The notes under the pieces were generated by a model. The model was not told the DNA's origin, did no database searches, and worked only from the letters and a program-made list of their open reading frames with translations. 64,000 bases of DNA from Nostoc cf. commune SO-36 (GTDB lineage Bacteria > Cyanobacteriota > Cyanobacteriia > Cyanobacteriales > Nostocaceae). This document shows, piece by piece, positions 19,211 through 28,061 of the stretch (position 1 is its first letter; every line of letters begins with the position of its first letter). The stretch lies in the NCBI RefSeq assembly GCF_023734775.1, contig NZ_AP025732.1:124001-188000 (forward strand). Reading direction: 5' to 3'. Both the position numbers and the translations under genes were made by a program.

Positions 19211-19288
19211 TTAATACTGCTGATGTAACGGTTTGCCTGGAATAATTTCCAGTGTATCTATAATTTTAGAAAAGTTTTCAGTTTTCAT
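19211..19288 (-). CDS. Possible 25-residue peptide overlapping upstream gene
   Basis: The ATG at 19288 shares an ATGA overlap with the stop of the upstream gene, the usual arrangement for translational coupling. The frame encodes MKTENFSKIIDTLEIIPGKP and five more residues. No family is recognised. It could be a genuine small protein or chance. Confidence 0.35.
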   Translation of the reverse strand: MKTENFSKIIDTLEIIPGKPLHQQY

Positions 19289-19638
19289 AGTTCTTGCTTT
19301 TGCGTAACAATCCACATCAAATCTAACCACAATTGAGGATAAACCTTCTTAATCTGCGATTTGGGGTCGTTTAACAGATTTGTAGCATTCACACAAACAA
19401 CTTTAACTAGCCCCATATATTCTGCTACTTCTATCAGTAAATTCTTTTCTGCTACTACAGCAGCAATCAGGCTGTCAGGACAGTAAATCTTTACATATTT
19501 GGCATGAGGAATATATGCTCCTTTTGATTGGGAATTTAACACTTTTACATAGCAGTGACGTAGTAATTTCCATGCTTTTGGGTGAGCTTGCTTAATAATA
19601 AGGTTAAATTGTTGGGCTAAGTCTTCTTCGGTAATCAT
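19285..19638 (-). CDS. Conserved-looking hypothetical protein
   Basis: 117 residues from the ATG at 19638, preceded by GGAGAG. An ATG four codons earlier lies inside that ribosome site and is less likely. The protein begins MITEEDLAQQFNLIIKQAHP and is soluble and mixed alpha/beta in composition, with two Cys in the middle. I do not recognise a family. A 25-residue frame overlaps its stop. It stands alone between repeat-rich gaps. Confidence 0.55.
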   Translation of the reverse strand: MITEEDLAQQFNLIIKQAHPKAWKLLRHCYVKVLNSQSKGAYIPHAKYVKIYCPDSLIAAVVAEKNLLIEVAEYMGLVKVVCVNATNLLNDPKSQIKKVYPQLWLDLMWIVTQKQEL

Positions 19639-20206
19639 TAATCTCTCCATTACTATTTTGCTAACAACTGTAATTTCATCTCATTTCTGCACAGTAAAGG
19701 TAACGCAGCACTGATAATGCTGTATGCATTTTTCTCTGAGTAAAATTAACAATTTTTAGTTTGGGTAAAATTTACCCATGCGGCAGAATTGCTTGGTAAG
19801 TTTTCTACGCCTTATGTTACTTTCCTATCAAGGATCAAAGCTGAAACCGATTACTAAAACTGTATCAATCGCTGCTTTCAAGCAAATATTTAATTTCTGG
19901 AGATGTCTTCTGCATAAATTTTAATTCCTGCTGTAACCACTCTTGAGGCTTGAGCAACTATTTGGGATTTTGTGACAACAACTGACAATGCTTAGGTCAA
20001 GGTTTTCCAGGCTTTGAGTTTCTTTATATCGGTTCATCTCTGCGCTTGTGTGCAGAGATGAAACAGAGTGTGCTGCAAAATTAAGCGATCGCTTATCAAT
20101 CGACAGACTCAGCAAAAAAATGGCGTTGCTGATTCCATGTATGAAAATGATTTTGCATAATACCAAAATCCTTGTAGAGACGTAGCAGTGCTAAGTCTCT
20201 ACATCC
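19639..20206. other. Gap without clear gene
   Basis: A short coding-like stretch at about 19771-19856 (plus) reads FTHAAELLGKFSTPYVTFLS and could be the stub of an excisionase-type helix-turn-helix antitoxin, but it has no start. A minus-strand frame at 19921-20166 is not convincing. Otherwise nothing is seen. Confidence 0.4.
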
Positions 20207-20356
20207 AGAAAACTGACTAACGCTGCGATCGCTCAGATGGAACTTATTCAGGAAGTTCGCAACCGCAAACATGCATCACTCACTGATGAATTAACAGGTT
20301 TGCATAACCGACGTGGTTTCTTCTTGATGGCTGAACAAAGTGGATTACGGCTTTAA
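20207..20356 (+). pseudogene. GGDEF (diguanylate cyclase) N-terminal stub
   Basis: Bases 20237-20356 encode MELIQEVRNRKHASLTDELT followed by GLHNRRGFFLMAEQSGLRL and a stop. LTDxLTGLxNRRxF is the opening helix of GGDEF domains. The frame is open back to about 20207 and reads like the end of a linker helix. The GGDEF loop itself is absent, so this is a gene fragment. The tandem array begins 27 bases after the stop. Confidence 0.6.
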
Positions 20357-20382
20357 CCTAACGTACCCTACTGGTTAAAATA

Positions 20383-20620
20383 ACGAGTTTAGTAACCACC
20401 ACTACGATTTTTGTTACAAACATCATAATTTTCGTTACATTGCGACGAGTTTAGTAACCACCACTACGATTTTCGTTACAAACATTATAATTTTCGTTAC
20501 ATTGCGACGATTTTAGTAACCACCGCTACGATTTTTGTTACAAACATCATAATTTTCGTTACATTGTTACGAGTTTAGTAACCACCACTACGATTTTCGT
20601 TACAAACATCATAATTTTCG
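20383..20620. repeat. 62-bp tandem repeat with phased GTWAC motifs
   Basis: Nearly four copies of a 62-base unit begin at 20383, 20445, 20507 and 20569. Each unit has GTAAC, GTTAC, GTTAC spaced 21, 21 and 20 bases, so eleven GTWAC words recur about every 20.7 bases, close to two DNA turns. The array ends where the twelfth word would be (CGTAGGGG). It lies just downstream of the txlA stop. Confidence 0.85.
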
Positions 20621-20661
20621 TAGGGGCACAACATATTGTGCCCCTACCGATGTACTGTATT

Positions 20662-21249
20662 TTAATTTACCACTTGGCTGCCATGACTGCGGGGGTCATC
20701 TTGATTAGCCGTTGGTGCTACTGGGGCAGAAAATTTGGAAACTTTGCCGCTAGGTTGAGCATAAGGGAGAGAAGAATTAGTTACCAAAGCTTCTAAGTTG
20801 CTAGCCATAATTGTGCGGGGTTGATCGCCGATCGCTTGGGCTATGGTTTCTCCCTGCTGACTCAAAAAGACAAAATGGGGAATCCCATCTACTCGATATC
20901 TCAGCATTTCCGGCAGCCACTTGGTATTATCCACATTCAGCATGACAAAATTCATCTTGTCAGCATACTCTGTTTCTAGTTGAGTGATATCTGGCGCCAT
21001 TTTCTGGCAGACAGTACACCAATCAGCATAAAACTCTACTAGAGATGGTTTGCCGTTGCTGATGGCTACTTCTAACGGTGTGGAGGTTTCACTTAACTTT
21101 GCTAGAGTTGCTGAGGTTGTTTCAGTTCGCAATCCTAAAACAAGGGCAATGCTAAGAGCGATCGCTACCATTACAATTAAGAAGTTTCTTAGACGCTTTC
21201 CGAATGGAGATTCAGGTTTTTCGGGAGAGTTAACAGGTGCAGTACTCAT
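20662..21249 (-). CDS. txlA: Membrane-anchored thioredoxin (TxlA/HCF164-like)
   Basis: 195 residues. One N-terminal membrane anchor (about 22-42) is followed by a thioredoxin domain with FYADWCTVCQKM (WCxxC at 77-81) and GIPHFVFL, the cis-Pro loop. This is the cyanobacterial TxlA/HCF164 type, which delivers reducing power to the thylakoid or periplasmic lumen, for instance for cytochrome assembly. The C-terminal tail of about 30 residues is low in order. The neighbours are unrelated. Confidence 0.88.
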   Translation of the reverse strand: MSTAPVNSPEKPESPFGKRLRNFLIVMVAIALSIALVLGLRTETTSATLAKLSETSTPLEVAISNGKPSLVEFYADWCTVCQKMAPDITQLETEYADKMNFVMLNVDNTKWLPEMLRYRVDGIPHFVFLSQQGETIAQAIGDQPRTIMASNLEALVTNSSLPYAQPSGKVSKFSAPVAPTANQDDPRSHGSQVVN

Positions 21250-21310
21250 AAGAAAATCATTAAAATTTATTAAACAATTTCTTCTTTAGTTTAACTGACT
21301 CCAAGAGGAC

Positions 21311-21460
21311 GTTTGAAAAGTCCTCTTGTCGGTATCAAAAATTTTAGATCCCCCTAAATCCCCCTTCAAAAGGGGGACTTTGATTCCGGTTCCCCCCTTT
21401 TTTAAGGGGGGTTAGGGGGGATCTAAAGTGCTTAAAGTTACAGCAAAGCACTTTTCAAAC
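21311..21460. mobile_element. MITE-like element, GTTTGAAAAGT family
   Basis: Outer inverted repeats GTTTGAAAAGT (21311-21321) and ACTTTTCAAAC (21450-21460) enclose an inner palindrome, TTTAGATCCCCC...GGGGGGATCTAAA (about 21343-21427), with further C-run and G-run arms. There is no coding capacity. It shares its termini with 8869-9012. It occupies most of the gap between txlA and cphA2. Confidence 0.65.
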
Positions 21461-21589
21461 AACCTCCAAGCGCTCTTTAATTTTTCCACCTTTGCAAGCT
21501 TGAACTGAGGACTGGGGACTGGAGATTAAGACTGTAACCAAATCTTACTCATATATTCTTCGCCAGTCCCCAATCCCCAATTACCTAAT

Positions 21590-23499
21590 TTAGAAAATCG
21601 TCCCGGTTTCTTTCAAATAAACCCGCGTAAATGGTTCATCTTCACCCAAAGTATAATCTTCAATCAACCCTTTGCGACGAATAGAAATATCGTTGCCTTT
21701 TCTAATCACCACAGTCGAACTATCGAAAACATCTCGCACTAAAGTCATCTCAATTTCGGTGGGATTATCCAAAACTACGAGATTACTCTTTTGGTAAAAT
21801 ATCCCCTGTTCTTCTAAAATGTCTTCCGCATACTCGGCAATCAACAAATCAAGTTTGGGATGACGCAGTAAAGTTTGAACATTGCTGCTGTAATCTTTGC
21901 TTAATACTTTTTTCGAGCGATTCACAAAAAGGGCATCTCGACAAACAGCGCCTATTATCAAGTTGGGATGTTGTAAAAGGATATGATCAATCGTCGCTTG
22001 CAGTTCTTCAACTGAGATTTTATTAAAGGTAATAATTGGTATCCTGGCATCTGTACCTGACTCAAAAAAGGTTTCTAAAATATAAGAAGGCACATCAACG
22101 CTTTCACCAACGGAAGGTTTAAGATGCATTAAAACACCTGGTGCAGCATTAATTTCCAAGATAGCAAAGTTACTAGACTTCCAAGATTCGGCAAGACTTT
22201 TGGTAATCACATCAATACCCAGACAAGTCAGTTGGAAGTGTTGGGCAATATCTTGCGCCAAGATAATATTGTCATCATGAACTGTCTGGGTTGCATCGAT
22301 GCTCATACCTCCGGCTGAAAGATTAGCGACTTTACGCAGGTAAACAGTGCGTCCCTTCTCAACTACGCTGTCTAATGATAAGCGTTGTTCTTCTAGATAG
22401 AGTTCCATCGCTTCATCAATCTGGATTTTACTCATTGGCGAAGTTGGCGTGTCTAAACGTGCAGGTTTGCGGTTCTCTTGGCGAATTAATTCTGCAAGCG
22501 TTAAGTACCCATCACCAACAACCGATGCTGGACGGCGTTCTGTGGCGGCAACAAATCTACCATTGACACACAACAAACGAAAATCTGATCCTGAGATGCT
22601 TTTTTCAACAATTATTCGGGTTACTTGATCTTCGGGAATCGCTGCCAGTGCCCGATTATAAGCAGCTACCAGTTCTTTTGAATCTTGCACATCAGCCGTG
22701 ACGCCAATTCCTTTGTGACCGACAACTGGCTTAACTGCAATTGGGTAGCCAATTTCTCTTGCTGCTGTCAAGGCTTCTTTCTCAGAAAAGACAATATCAC
22801 CTTTAGGGACTGGGAAGCCCAATGTTTTTAAGAATGCCTTACAGTCATCTTTGCGAGTGGTGAACTCCGAATCTAGATGACTATCACAATTAAATGTTGT
22901 TGCTATCCCCCGGACGTGTTTTTTGCCAAAACCGTATTGCATTAATCCTTCTTCCCACAAATAAAAGGCGGGAATACCTTTCTCGTAGGCTGTTCGCAAT
23001 AGGGCGTAAACCGTGGGGCCACCATAAATAGATGCACGAAATTTATCTTGCAGCCTTACTAGCTGTTCATCAAAGGCGAAGTCTTTGTCTTGGGTAATGG
23101 CTTCAAACCAATCCCAAACAAAATAAACTACCTCTCTAGTTGTGCGTTCATGTAGTGATTGGATGCTAATCCGCGTGCAATTTGGATATGGCTTAACACT
23201 CCAGTGGTTAAGGTGTAAATCCATATCAAGTTTCCGACTTCAGATGCAACTCTGGCAAATAGATGAGCGTGGGATTCGTAGGTTTGACTGCTCAGATTTG
23301 GATAGCGATCGCTAATGGTCGCAATATAATCTTCAATGGGTAAAGGCTTTCTAGACTCAATTAGAGCAAAATCAAATACTAGCGCCCCTACATCTAAATA
23401 AGGGTTAGACCCAGTGTAATGCTTGAAGTTGAAAATATCGAATACATCCGTTCTTCTAGCATTAATACGGGTTAATTCACTGCTTTTTTGTAGAACCAT
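21590..23499 (-). pseudogene. cphA2: Cyanophycin synthetase 2 (CphA2 type), frameshifted
   Basis: Two overlapping frames, 23128-23499 and 21590-23224, make one protein. The first holds the N-terminal domain (VFDIFNFKHYTGSNPYLDVG to HLFARVASEVGNL). The second continues with DLHLNHWSVKPYPN, an ATP-grasp region (VKPVVGHKGIGVT, IVEKSISGSDFRLL, AILEINAAPG) and a shortened C-terminus without a full Mur-ligase domain. A second C at 23227 (coding strand TTGGAT instead of TTGAT) restores 636 residues, the expected size. CphA2 enzymes join beta-Asp-Arg dipeptides into cyanophycin. The frameshift may be a sequencing error. cphB lies about 1 kb upstream of its start. Confidence 0.85.
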
Positions 23500-23812
23500 T
23501 GATTACGAACCTTTGGCTAAACACCCTAAATTTTAAAGCCTGAGTTGTGGTTACTCAGAATTATTGATTGAAGATCGATTGCATTAATTTTGGAGAGTGA
23601 TAGCTTTGCAATTAAACCAATCAGAACTCAGACTAACTCTATTACTCAGCATTTTCAACTATCTCAGGCATAATTAGATATCCGTTCTTCTGTAAGAAAT
23701 CAATGACAGTAAGTTCATCCTCAGAATAATCAAAGATATAACCTTTGAAAGGTGCAAGACTGAGCTAAAAAATTGTATAAATAAATGTGGGGTATCAAAA
23801 AGACAGCAAAGT
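23500..23812. other. Gap with possible minus-strand gene remnant
   Basis: Between cphA2 and a small plus-strand gene. On the minus strand, 23642-23764 reads LAPFKGYIFDYSEDELTVID and continues to LIMPEIVENAE and a stop. It looks coding in composition but has no start codon, so it could be the end of a lost gene. Confidence 0.3.
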
Positions 23813-24015
23813 ATGAATAGCACACAAGCTGCTCTAAGAGATGAAATTCGAGAACTTGCTGAGGAAGCTTTTCACCAAAAGCTGATTTCTGGGCACGGAG
23901 ATGGAGAAGATATGAATGAATATCAAATTGTTTACCAGGCAAACCCAGGCATCTCCCATTAGAACAAGCACGTTTTTTCTTAACTAACTTGCTTTACAGA
24001 AGTCGGATTCATTAA
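23813..24015 (+). pseudogene. Small soluble protein, frameshifted
   Basis: The frame from 23813 begins MNSTQAALRDEIRELAEEAF and would stop at 23962. Adding one A near 23943 (GCAAACCC to GCAAAACCC) gives YQAKPRHLPLEQARFFLTNL and an end at 24015, a coherent 67-residue protein. I believe this resembles a small family of cyanobacterial hypothetical proteins, though I cannot check it. It lies between cphA2 and cphB; a link to cyanophycin is only positional. Confidence 0.5.
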
Positions 24016-24119
24016 TACAGCGCTTCCCGCTATTATGCAATACAGCTTTTCTTATTGCCTCTCTCCTAACATAGCTTTTAGCTTTGAGGATGTACCTCAT
24101 AGCTGCCGGAAGTGCTGTA
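24016..24119. mobile_element. MITE-like element, TACAGCACTTCCGGC termini
   Basis: TACAGCGCTTCCCGC at 24016-24030 is the imperfect inverse of GCCGGAAGTGCTGTA at 24105-24119. The element is 104 bp with no coding capacity. Its right 37 bases (24083-24119) are identical to 40514-40550. It abuts the stop codon of the small upstream gene. Confidence 0.6.
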
Positions 24120-24485
24120 ATTCCCATCAAATATGTAATTGCAGCCAGCTAGAGTAAATACCAAGTTACTTGCGATCGCCCAATAAATCTCAAAGCGGCA
24201 ATTAGTACCATAGCCAACAATGCCTCTAGAAAATGTATCTAGGGGCAGTTGACGTTGTAAATTTTATTTAGCGAGTAATTTTTTGGGAAAGTTTTTGGTG
24301 TAATGGCGATATCTAGCGACAAGCCGCAACTCTTGGAGACGCTACACGTAGCTTGCTTCCCCGTAGGGGTATCTGTCTAAGCAAATGTTAACCTTACTTC
24401 TATCAAGTAATCTACCAAAGGGATGATTTGATAGTTTTAATTGTCATGGTTTAGTGAAATTGATTAATTCAAATCAGGAGACATC
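24120..24485. other. Gap upstream of cphB
   Basis: No gene is seen. Around 24328-24380 is a GC-rich dispersed repeat (ACTCTTGGAGACGCTACACG) related to the segment near 29505. The ribosome site CAGGAG lies at 24476-24481, just before the cphB start. Confidence 0.6.
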
Positions 24486-25340
24486 ATGGTGCAAACTAAT
24501 ATCAAACGGCAGTTAGTAATTATTGGTGGAGCCGAAGATAAAGAGGGTGATTCCGTAATTTTGCGTGAGTTTGTACGACGCGCTGGCGGTACGAAAGCGT
24601 ACATTGTAATTATGACAGCAGCCACAGAACTACCAAGAGAAGTGGGAGAAAATTACATCAGAGTGTTTGAGCGCCTGGGAGCCGAAAATACTCGCATAAT
24701 TGATACAGAAACCCGCGAAGATGCATCTTCATCTACTGCATTAGAAGCTATTAACAAAGCAACTGGGGTATTTTTTACTGGAGGAGATCAAGCTCGTATT
24801 ACCAGTATCCTTAAGAATACCGAAATTGATGAGGCGATTCACAAACGTTTCTCTGAAGGTATAGTTATCGCAGGCACAAGCGCCGGAGCTGCTGTGATGC
24901 CAGATAAAATGATTGTGGAAGGTGACTCTCAGACACATCCTCGCATTGAAACTGTTGAAATGGGCCCAGGTATGGGATTTTTGCCAGGAGTAGTAATTGA
25001 CCAACATTTTTCTCAGCGTGGACGCTTGGGACGATTAATTTCAGCTTTAATACTAGAACCTGCTGTCTTGGGATTTGGTATTGATGAGAACACGGCTATG
25101 GTTGTGACAGATAACCAAATTGAAGTGATTGGTGAAGGTGCGGTTACGATTGTTGATGAATCAGAGGCTACATATAACAATATGGGCGAAATTTTGAAGG
25201 ATGAGTCTTTGGCGATTTGTGGAGCAAAGCTTCATATTTTGCCACATGGCTTCAAATTTGACCTGAAAACTCGCCAGCCTATTCTAAATAATGTCTCTGT
25301 GGCAAATGGCTCAGTAGAAGTTGCTTCAATCAATACCTAA
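24486..25340 (+). CDS. cphB: Cyanophycinase
   Basis: 284 residues, slightly longer than typical. An S51-family serine peptidase that cuts cyanophycin to beta-Asp-Arg dipeptides. The nucleophile Ser132 sits in IAGTSAGAAVM (128-138). VIIGGAEDK (11-19) and FFTGGDQARI (96-105) are conserved, as are the oxyanion and active-site loops near DQHFSQRGRLGRL. The cytoplasmic enzyme mobilises nitrogen from cyanophycin granules. It is divergently placed from cphA2. The tail after about residue 265 is not conserved in my recollection. Confidence 0.95.
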   Translation: MVQTNIKRQLVIIGGAEDKEGDSVILREFVRRAGGTKAYIVIMTAATELPREVGENYIRVFERLGAENTRIIDTETREDASSSTALEAINKATGVFFTGGDQARITSILKNTEIDEAIHKRFSEGIVIAGTSAGAAVMPDKMIVEGDSQTHPRIETVEMGPGMGFLPGVVIDQHFSQRGRLGRLISALILEPAVLGFGIDENTAMVVTDNQIEVIGEGAVTIVDESEATYNNMGEILKDESLAICGAKLHILPHGFKFDLKTRQPILNNVSVANGSVEVASINT

Positions 25341-25604
25341 CTTTTAGAAGGTGCATTTAAACTGAAAGTTTTATGCTTTGTGGCAACTTTCGCCTCTGTC
25401 AATAAGGTTCGGTTAACAAATTTCCAAAATTTTACTTTTGCCAGTATTTACCCATCTGGACTAAAAGTTTGTCAAGTTTAAATTGATGGGTAAGCAAATT
25501 CGTAGTAAGGGCTTTAGTCGTTATTTTTTAATCACTAAAGTGCTTACTACAACTACGGTACTGCTAGACTAAAACATATCCCCTTTGCTTTTCTCGACTG
25601 ATCC

Positions 25605-26168
25605 ATGTCTACGGTAATTACCCAATTCCTGACTCTGGAGGAGTTTCTCAAGCTACCAGAAACAAAGCCTGCAAGCGTTTACATTAATGGTGAGATTATT
25701 CAGAAGCCAATGCCAAAAGGGAAGCATAGCCGATTACAGTTAAGGCTATGCAACAGCATTAACGATGTTGCCCAAAGTCTTCATATTGCTTATGCCTTTC
25801 CAGAACTACGCTGTAGTTTTGGTATCCGCTCAATAGTAACTGATGTAGCGGTTTTCAACTGGTCACGTATTCCCTTTGCTGCTGATGGGGAAGCACCCAA
25901 TGATTTTCTACTTTCTCCAGACTGGACAATTGAAATCCTTTCTCCTGAACAAAGTTCAAATCGAGTCACAGGCAATATTCTCTATTGTTTAGATCATGGT
26001 TGCCAATTAGGTTGGTTGATAGACCCAGAAGATCGTTCTATTTTGGTTTTCCGTCCAAATCAACAACCAGAACTTTTGCAGGGTGATGAGCGTTTGCCAG
26101 TGTTAGCTGGGATAAACTTGGACATAAGTGTTGCGACTGTGTTTGGTTGGCTAAAAATGAGCAGTTAG
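25605..26168 (+). CDS. Uma2-family putative endonuclease (DUF820)
   Basis: 187 residues of the Uma2 family, which expands strongly in cyanobacteria. It opens with LTLEEFLKLPETKPASVYIN. Asp80 in SIVTDVAVF and Glu110 in DWTIEILSPEQ fit the PD-(D/E)xK nuclease core. Its function is unknown; links to mobile DNA have been proposed. A second, frameshifted member of the same subfamily lies at 60937-61502. Confidence 0.85.
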   Translation: MSTVITQFLTLEEFLKLPETKPASVYINGEIIQKPMPKGKHSRLQLRLCNSINDVAQSLHIAYAFPELRCSFGIRSIVTDVAVFNWSRIPFAADGEAPNDFLLSPDWTIEILSPEQSSNRVTGNILYCLDHGCQLGWLIDPEDRSILVFRPNQQPELLQGDERLPVLAGINLDISVATVFGWLKMSS

Positions 26169-26301
26169 AGAAACAGTTAAAACCGAATCATTGCGATTTG
26201 CACAAGTGTTTCATCGGTTTGCAGTAAAATTGTGTAGAGTCAGAATTCAAAATTACAGAATTGGGACATTGCACAGTAGATGACCTCAATTCATGCCTCC
26301 A

Positions 26302-26946
26302 TTACACAACGCCATTTAAACCAACGCCTCCTTTAGCGAATTCTTCAACAGTTTTTTGGGAAAATTCGTGAGTTGCGATCGCCTGCAACATTGCCAATGG
26401 TAAAGTCAAATGATGCGCCCCAGCTTGCAATGAAGCAGCTGCTTCTTCTGGCGATTTGATACTAGCTGCCAATATTTCCGTATCACTGCCTTTGAGTACA
26501 CTAGCCATATCTCGCACCAAAGCAATACCATCACCTAACAACCGCGTAGCTCGATTTACATAAGCTATGGCAATTTTAGCTCCTGCTTCCCGCGCTACTG
26601 CTGCCTGTGCTGCACTGTAAATCGCTGTTACTGAACAGGTAATTTCTGAGGATAAACACGCCACCACTTCAAAACCTAATGGTGTTGCGGGAATTTTCAA
26701 AATTGTTTGTGAACCAATAATCTCGAAAGCTTTTCTACCTTCAGCTAACATCCCAGCTTTATCAGATGCCACAAGTTGATAGTATAAGGGGCCATTCGTC
26801 AAGGCAAGCAGTTTTTTAAGCGTGGTTTCTGGCGGGGTATCGCTTTGAGATAACAGCGTAGGATTTGTGGTAATGCCTTTCACCCATCCCCAAAGCTTAA
26901 CAGCTTCAGCTTCCGATGCGCTCGCCGAGTCTAGATAAATTGCCAT
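26302..26946 (-). CDS. Transaldolase-like fructose-6-phosphate aldolase
   Basis: 214 residues, the length of the short (FSA/TalC-type) transaldolases. MAIYLDSAS gives the first-strand Asp, WVKGITTNPTLLSQS the substrate loop, and QTILKIPATPLG the Schiff-base Lys84. These enzymes act on fructose-6-phosphate or sedoheptulose phosphates in the cytoplasm. No operon partner is apparent. Confidence 0.88.
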   Translation of the reverse strand: MAIYLDSASASEAEAVKLWGWVKGITTNPTLLSQSDTPPETTLKKLLALTNGPLYYQLVASDKAGMLAEGRKAFEIIGSQTILKIPATPLGFEVVACLSSEITCSVTAIYSAAQAAVAREAGAKIAIAYVNRATRLLGDGIALVRDMASVLKGSDTEILAASIKSPEEAAASLQAGAHHLTLPLAMLQAIATHEFSQKTVEEFAKGGVGLNGVV

Positions 26947-27645
26947 AATTTTTCCCGATCAATTCCCCGATATTAATGTACAATGCCCGCACATAAGTCG
27001 TGACATTATTAGGACTTAATCTCAATAATTCGGCGAATAACTCGCTTGTTTCTTCCATGAAACAGTTTTCTAGACAATAATCGCTATAAAAGGTATCCAT
27101 CAAAGATCGATAGCTACGCCCGCCGTTGGCATTAGCAAAGGGGTAGCAAGTCTTCTCCCAAGGGGAGACACCAAAGGCGAACGAGCGTCAGCCTCTCTAA
27201 GAGTTGGCATCGCAGAACTTTTCGGTCTACTAATATCTTCTCCAAACTACTGTTGAGTATACAGCTTAAATATTCATCCCCCCAAAGATAGAGTTGATAT
27301 TATTTTTTAGCTATACTGATTATCCTTTACTAGCAGTAATTAATCTAATTTTATTTCTTAAGATAGATGACTTTTTTAATCAAATCATTGTGTTTCCAAC
27401 ACAGTTTTCCATTATAAATTTAATAATATTTTTATTATCTCCATAGATTTTTTCAATATCTAAAACTCTAGTATTAAGCAGCAAATAAGATTACAATAAC
27501 TTGTTAATTGCTGGATGTAGCAATTTGGACTTGATTAAATTTGACACTTATTAGGTTAGGTAAAGGGAAAAGTTTAAGTATGTCCTATACCTTTTCGCCT
27601 TACCTTACCCAATAAACTTGGTGAACTATTAGGTATCAAGAAATA
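26947..27645. other. Gap with doubtful minus-strand frame
   Basis: A frame at 26906-27103 (minus, 65 residues, ETSELFAELLRLSPNNVTTY in the middle) has protein-like composition but overlaps the transaldolase start and lacks family evidence. It may be a remnant. Bases about 27112-27225 are a GC-rich dispersed repeat. From 27230 the DNA is AT-rich without a gene. Confidence 0.4.
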
Positions 27646-27873
27646 ATGTTGAAACGTCGCACAATACTAGTTGGTTTAGCTGCATTTGGCTTAACGTTAG
27701 CTGTTAGTACACAAGTTCATGGACAATCTACTAGCGGGCCAGAAGCTTGGGAAAGTGTCTACAATGAGGCTGCTGCTGAGGCAACAACGATAGTTACAGC
27801 TCCACTTTTGAACTCCTTATTATCATCTATCTTGCAAGTAGTCTTCAGATTTGCAGGTTATTGGGGTGGTTAA
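27646..27873 (+). CDS. Small secreted protein
   Basis: 75 residues. MLKRRTILVGLAAFGLTLAV is a signal peptide with a twin Arg, and cleavage is likely near VHG-QS. The mature part is about 48 residues with a hydrophobic stretch (LLNSLLSSILQVVFRFAGYW). No family is recognised. It precedes a secreted beta-helix protein by about 190 bases on the same strand. Confidence 0.6.
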   Translation: MLKRRTILVGLAAFGLTLAVSTQVHGQSTSGPEAWESVYNEAAAEATTIVTAPLLNSLLSSILQVVFRFAGYWGG

Positions 27874-28061
27874 CCTGCATTTCTCATACTCAAACACAGA
27901 AAGAGCCTAAATACAGACGAGTGCAATGTAATTGTTTTAGTACTTCCTACGGTTGCGATCGCGTTTCGCCCACTGTAAGTGAGTGCCTGAGTATATCTTT
28001 TACTCGAACGCAGATTATTCCATAGCTAAATATTCCATAACCCGTGAGGACTTTTCTTTCC

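Noticed and set aside
19771..19856. Helix-turn-helix-like fragment THAAELLGKF
   Set aside because: Short, without start codon, and the match to excisionase-type proteins is from memory only.
19921..20166. 81-residue minus-strand frame
   Set aside because: No motif, low-quality start, in a repeat-rich gap.
20383..20620. CRISPR array
   Set aside because: The 62-bp units are contiguous and similar throughout; there are no unique spacers.
26906..27103. 65-residue minus-strand frame
   Set aside because: Overlaps the transaldolase start by 41 bases; protein-like composition but no family evidence.
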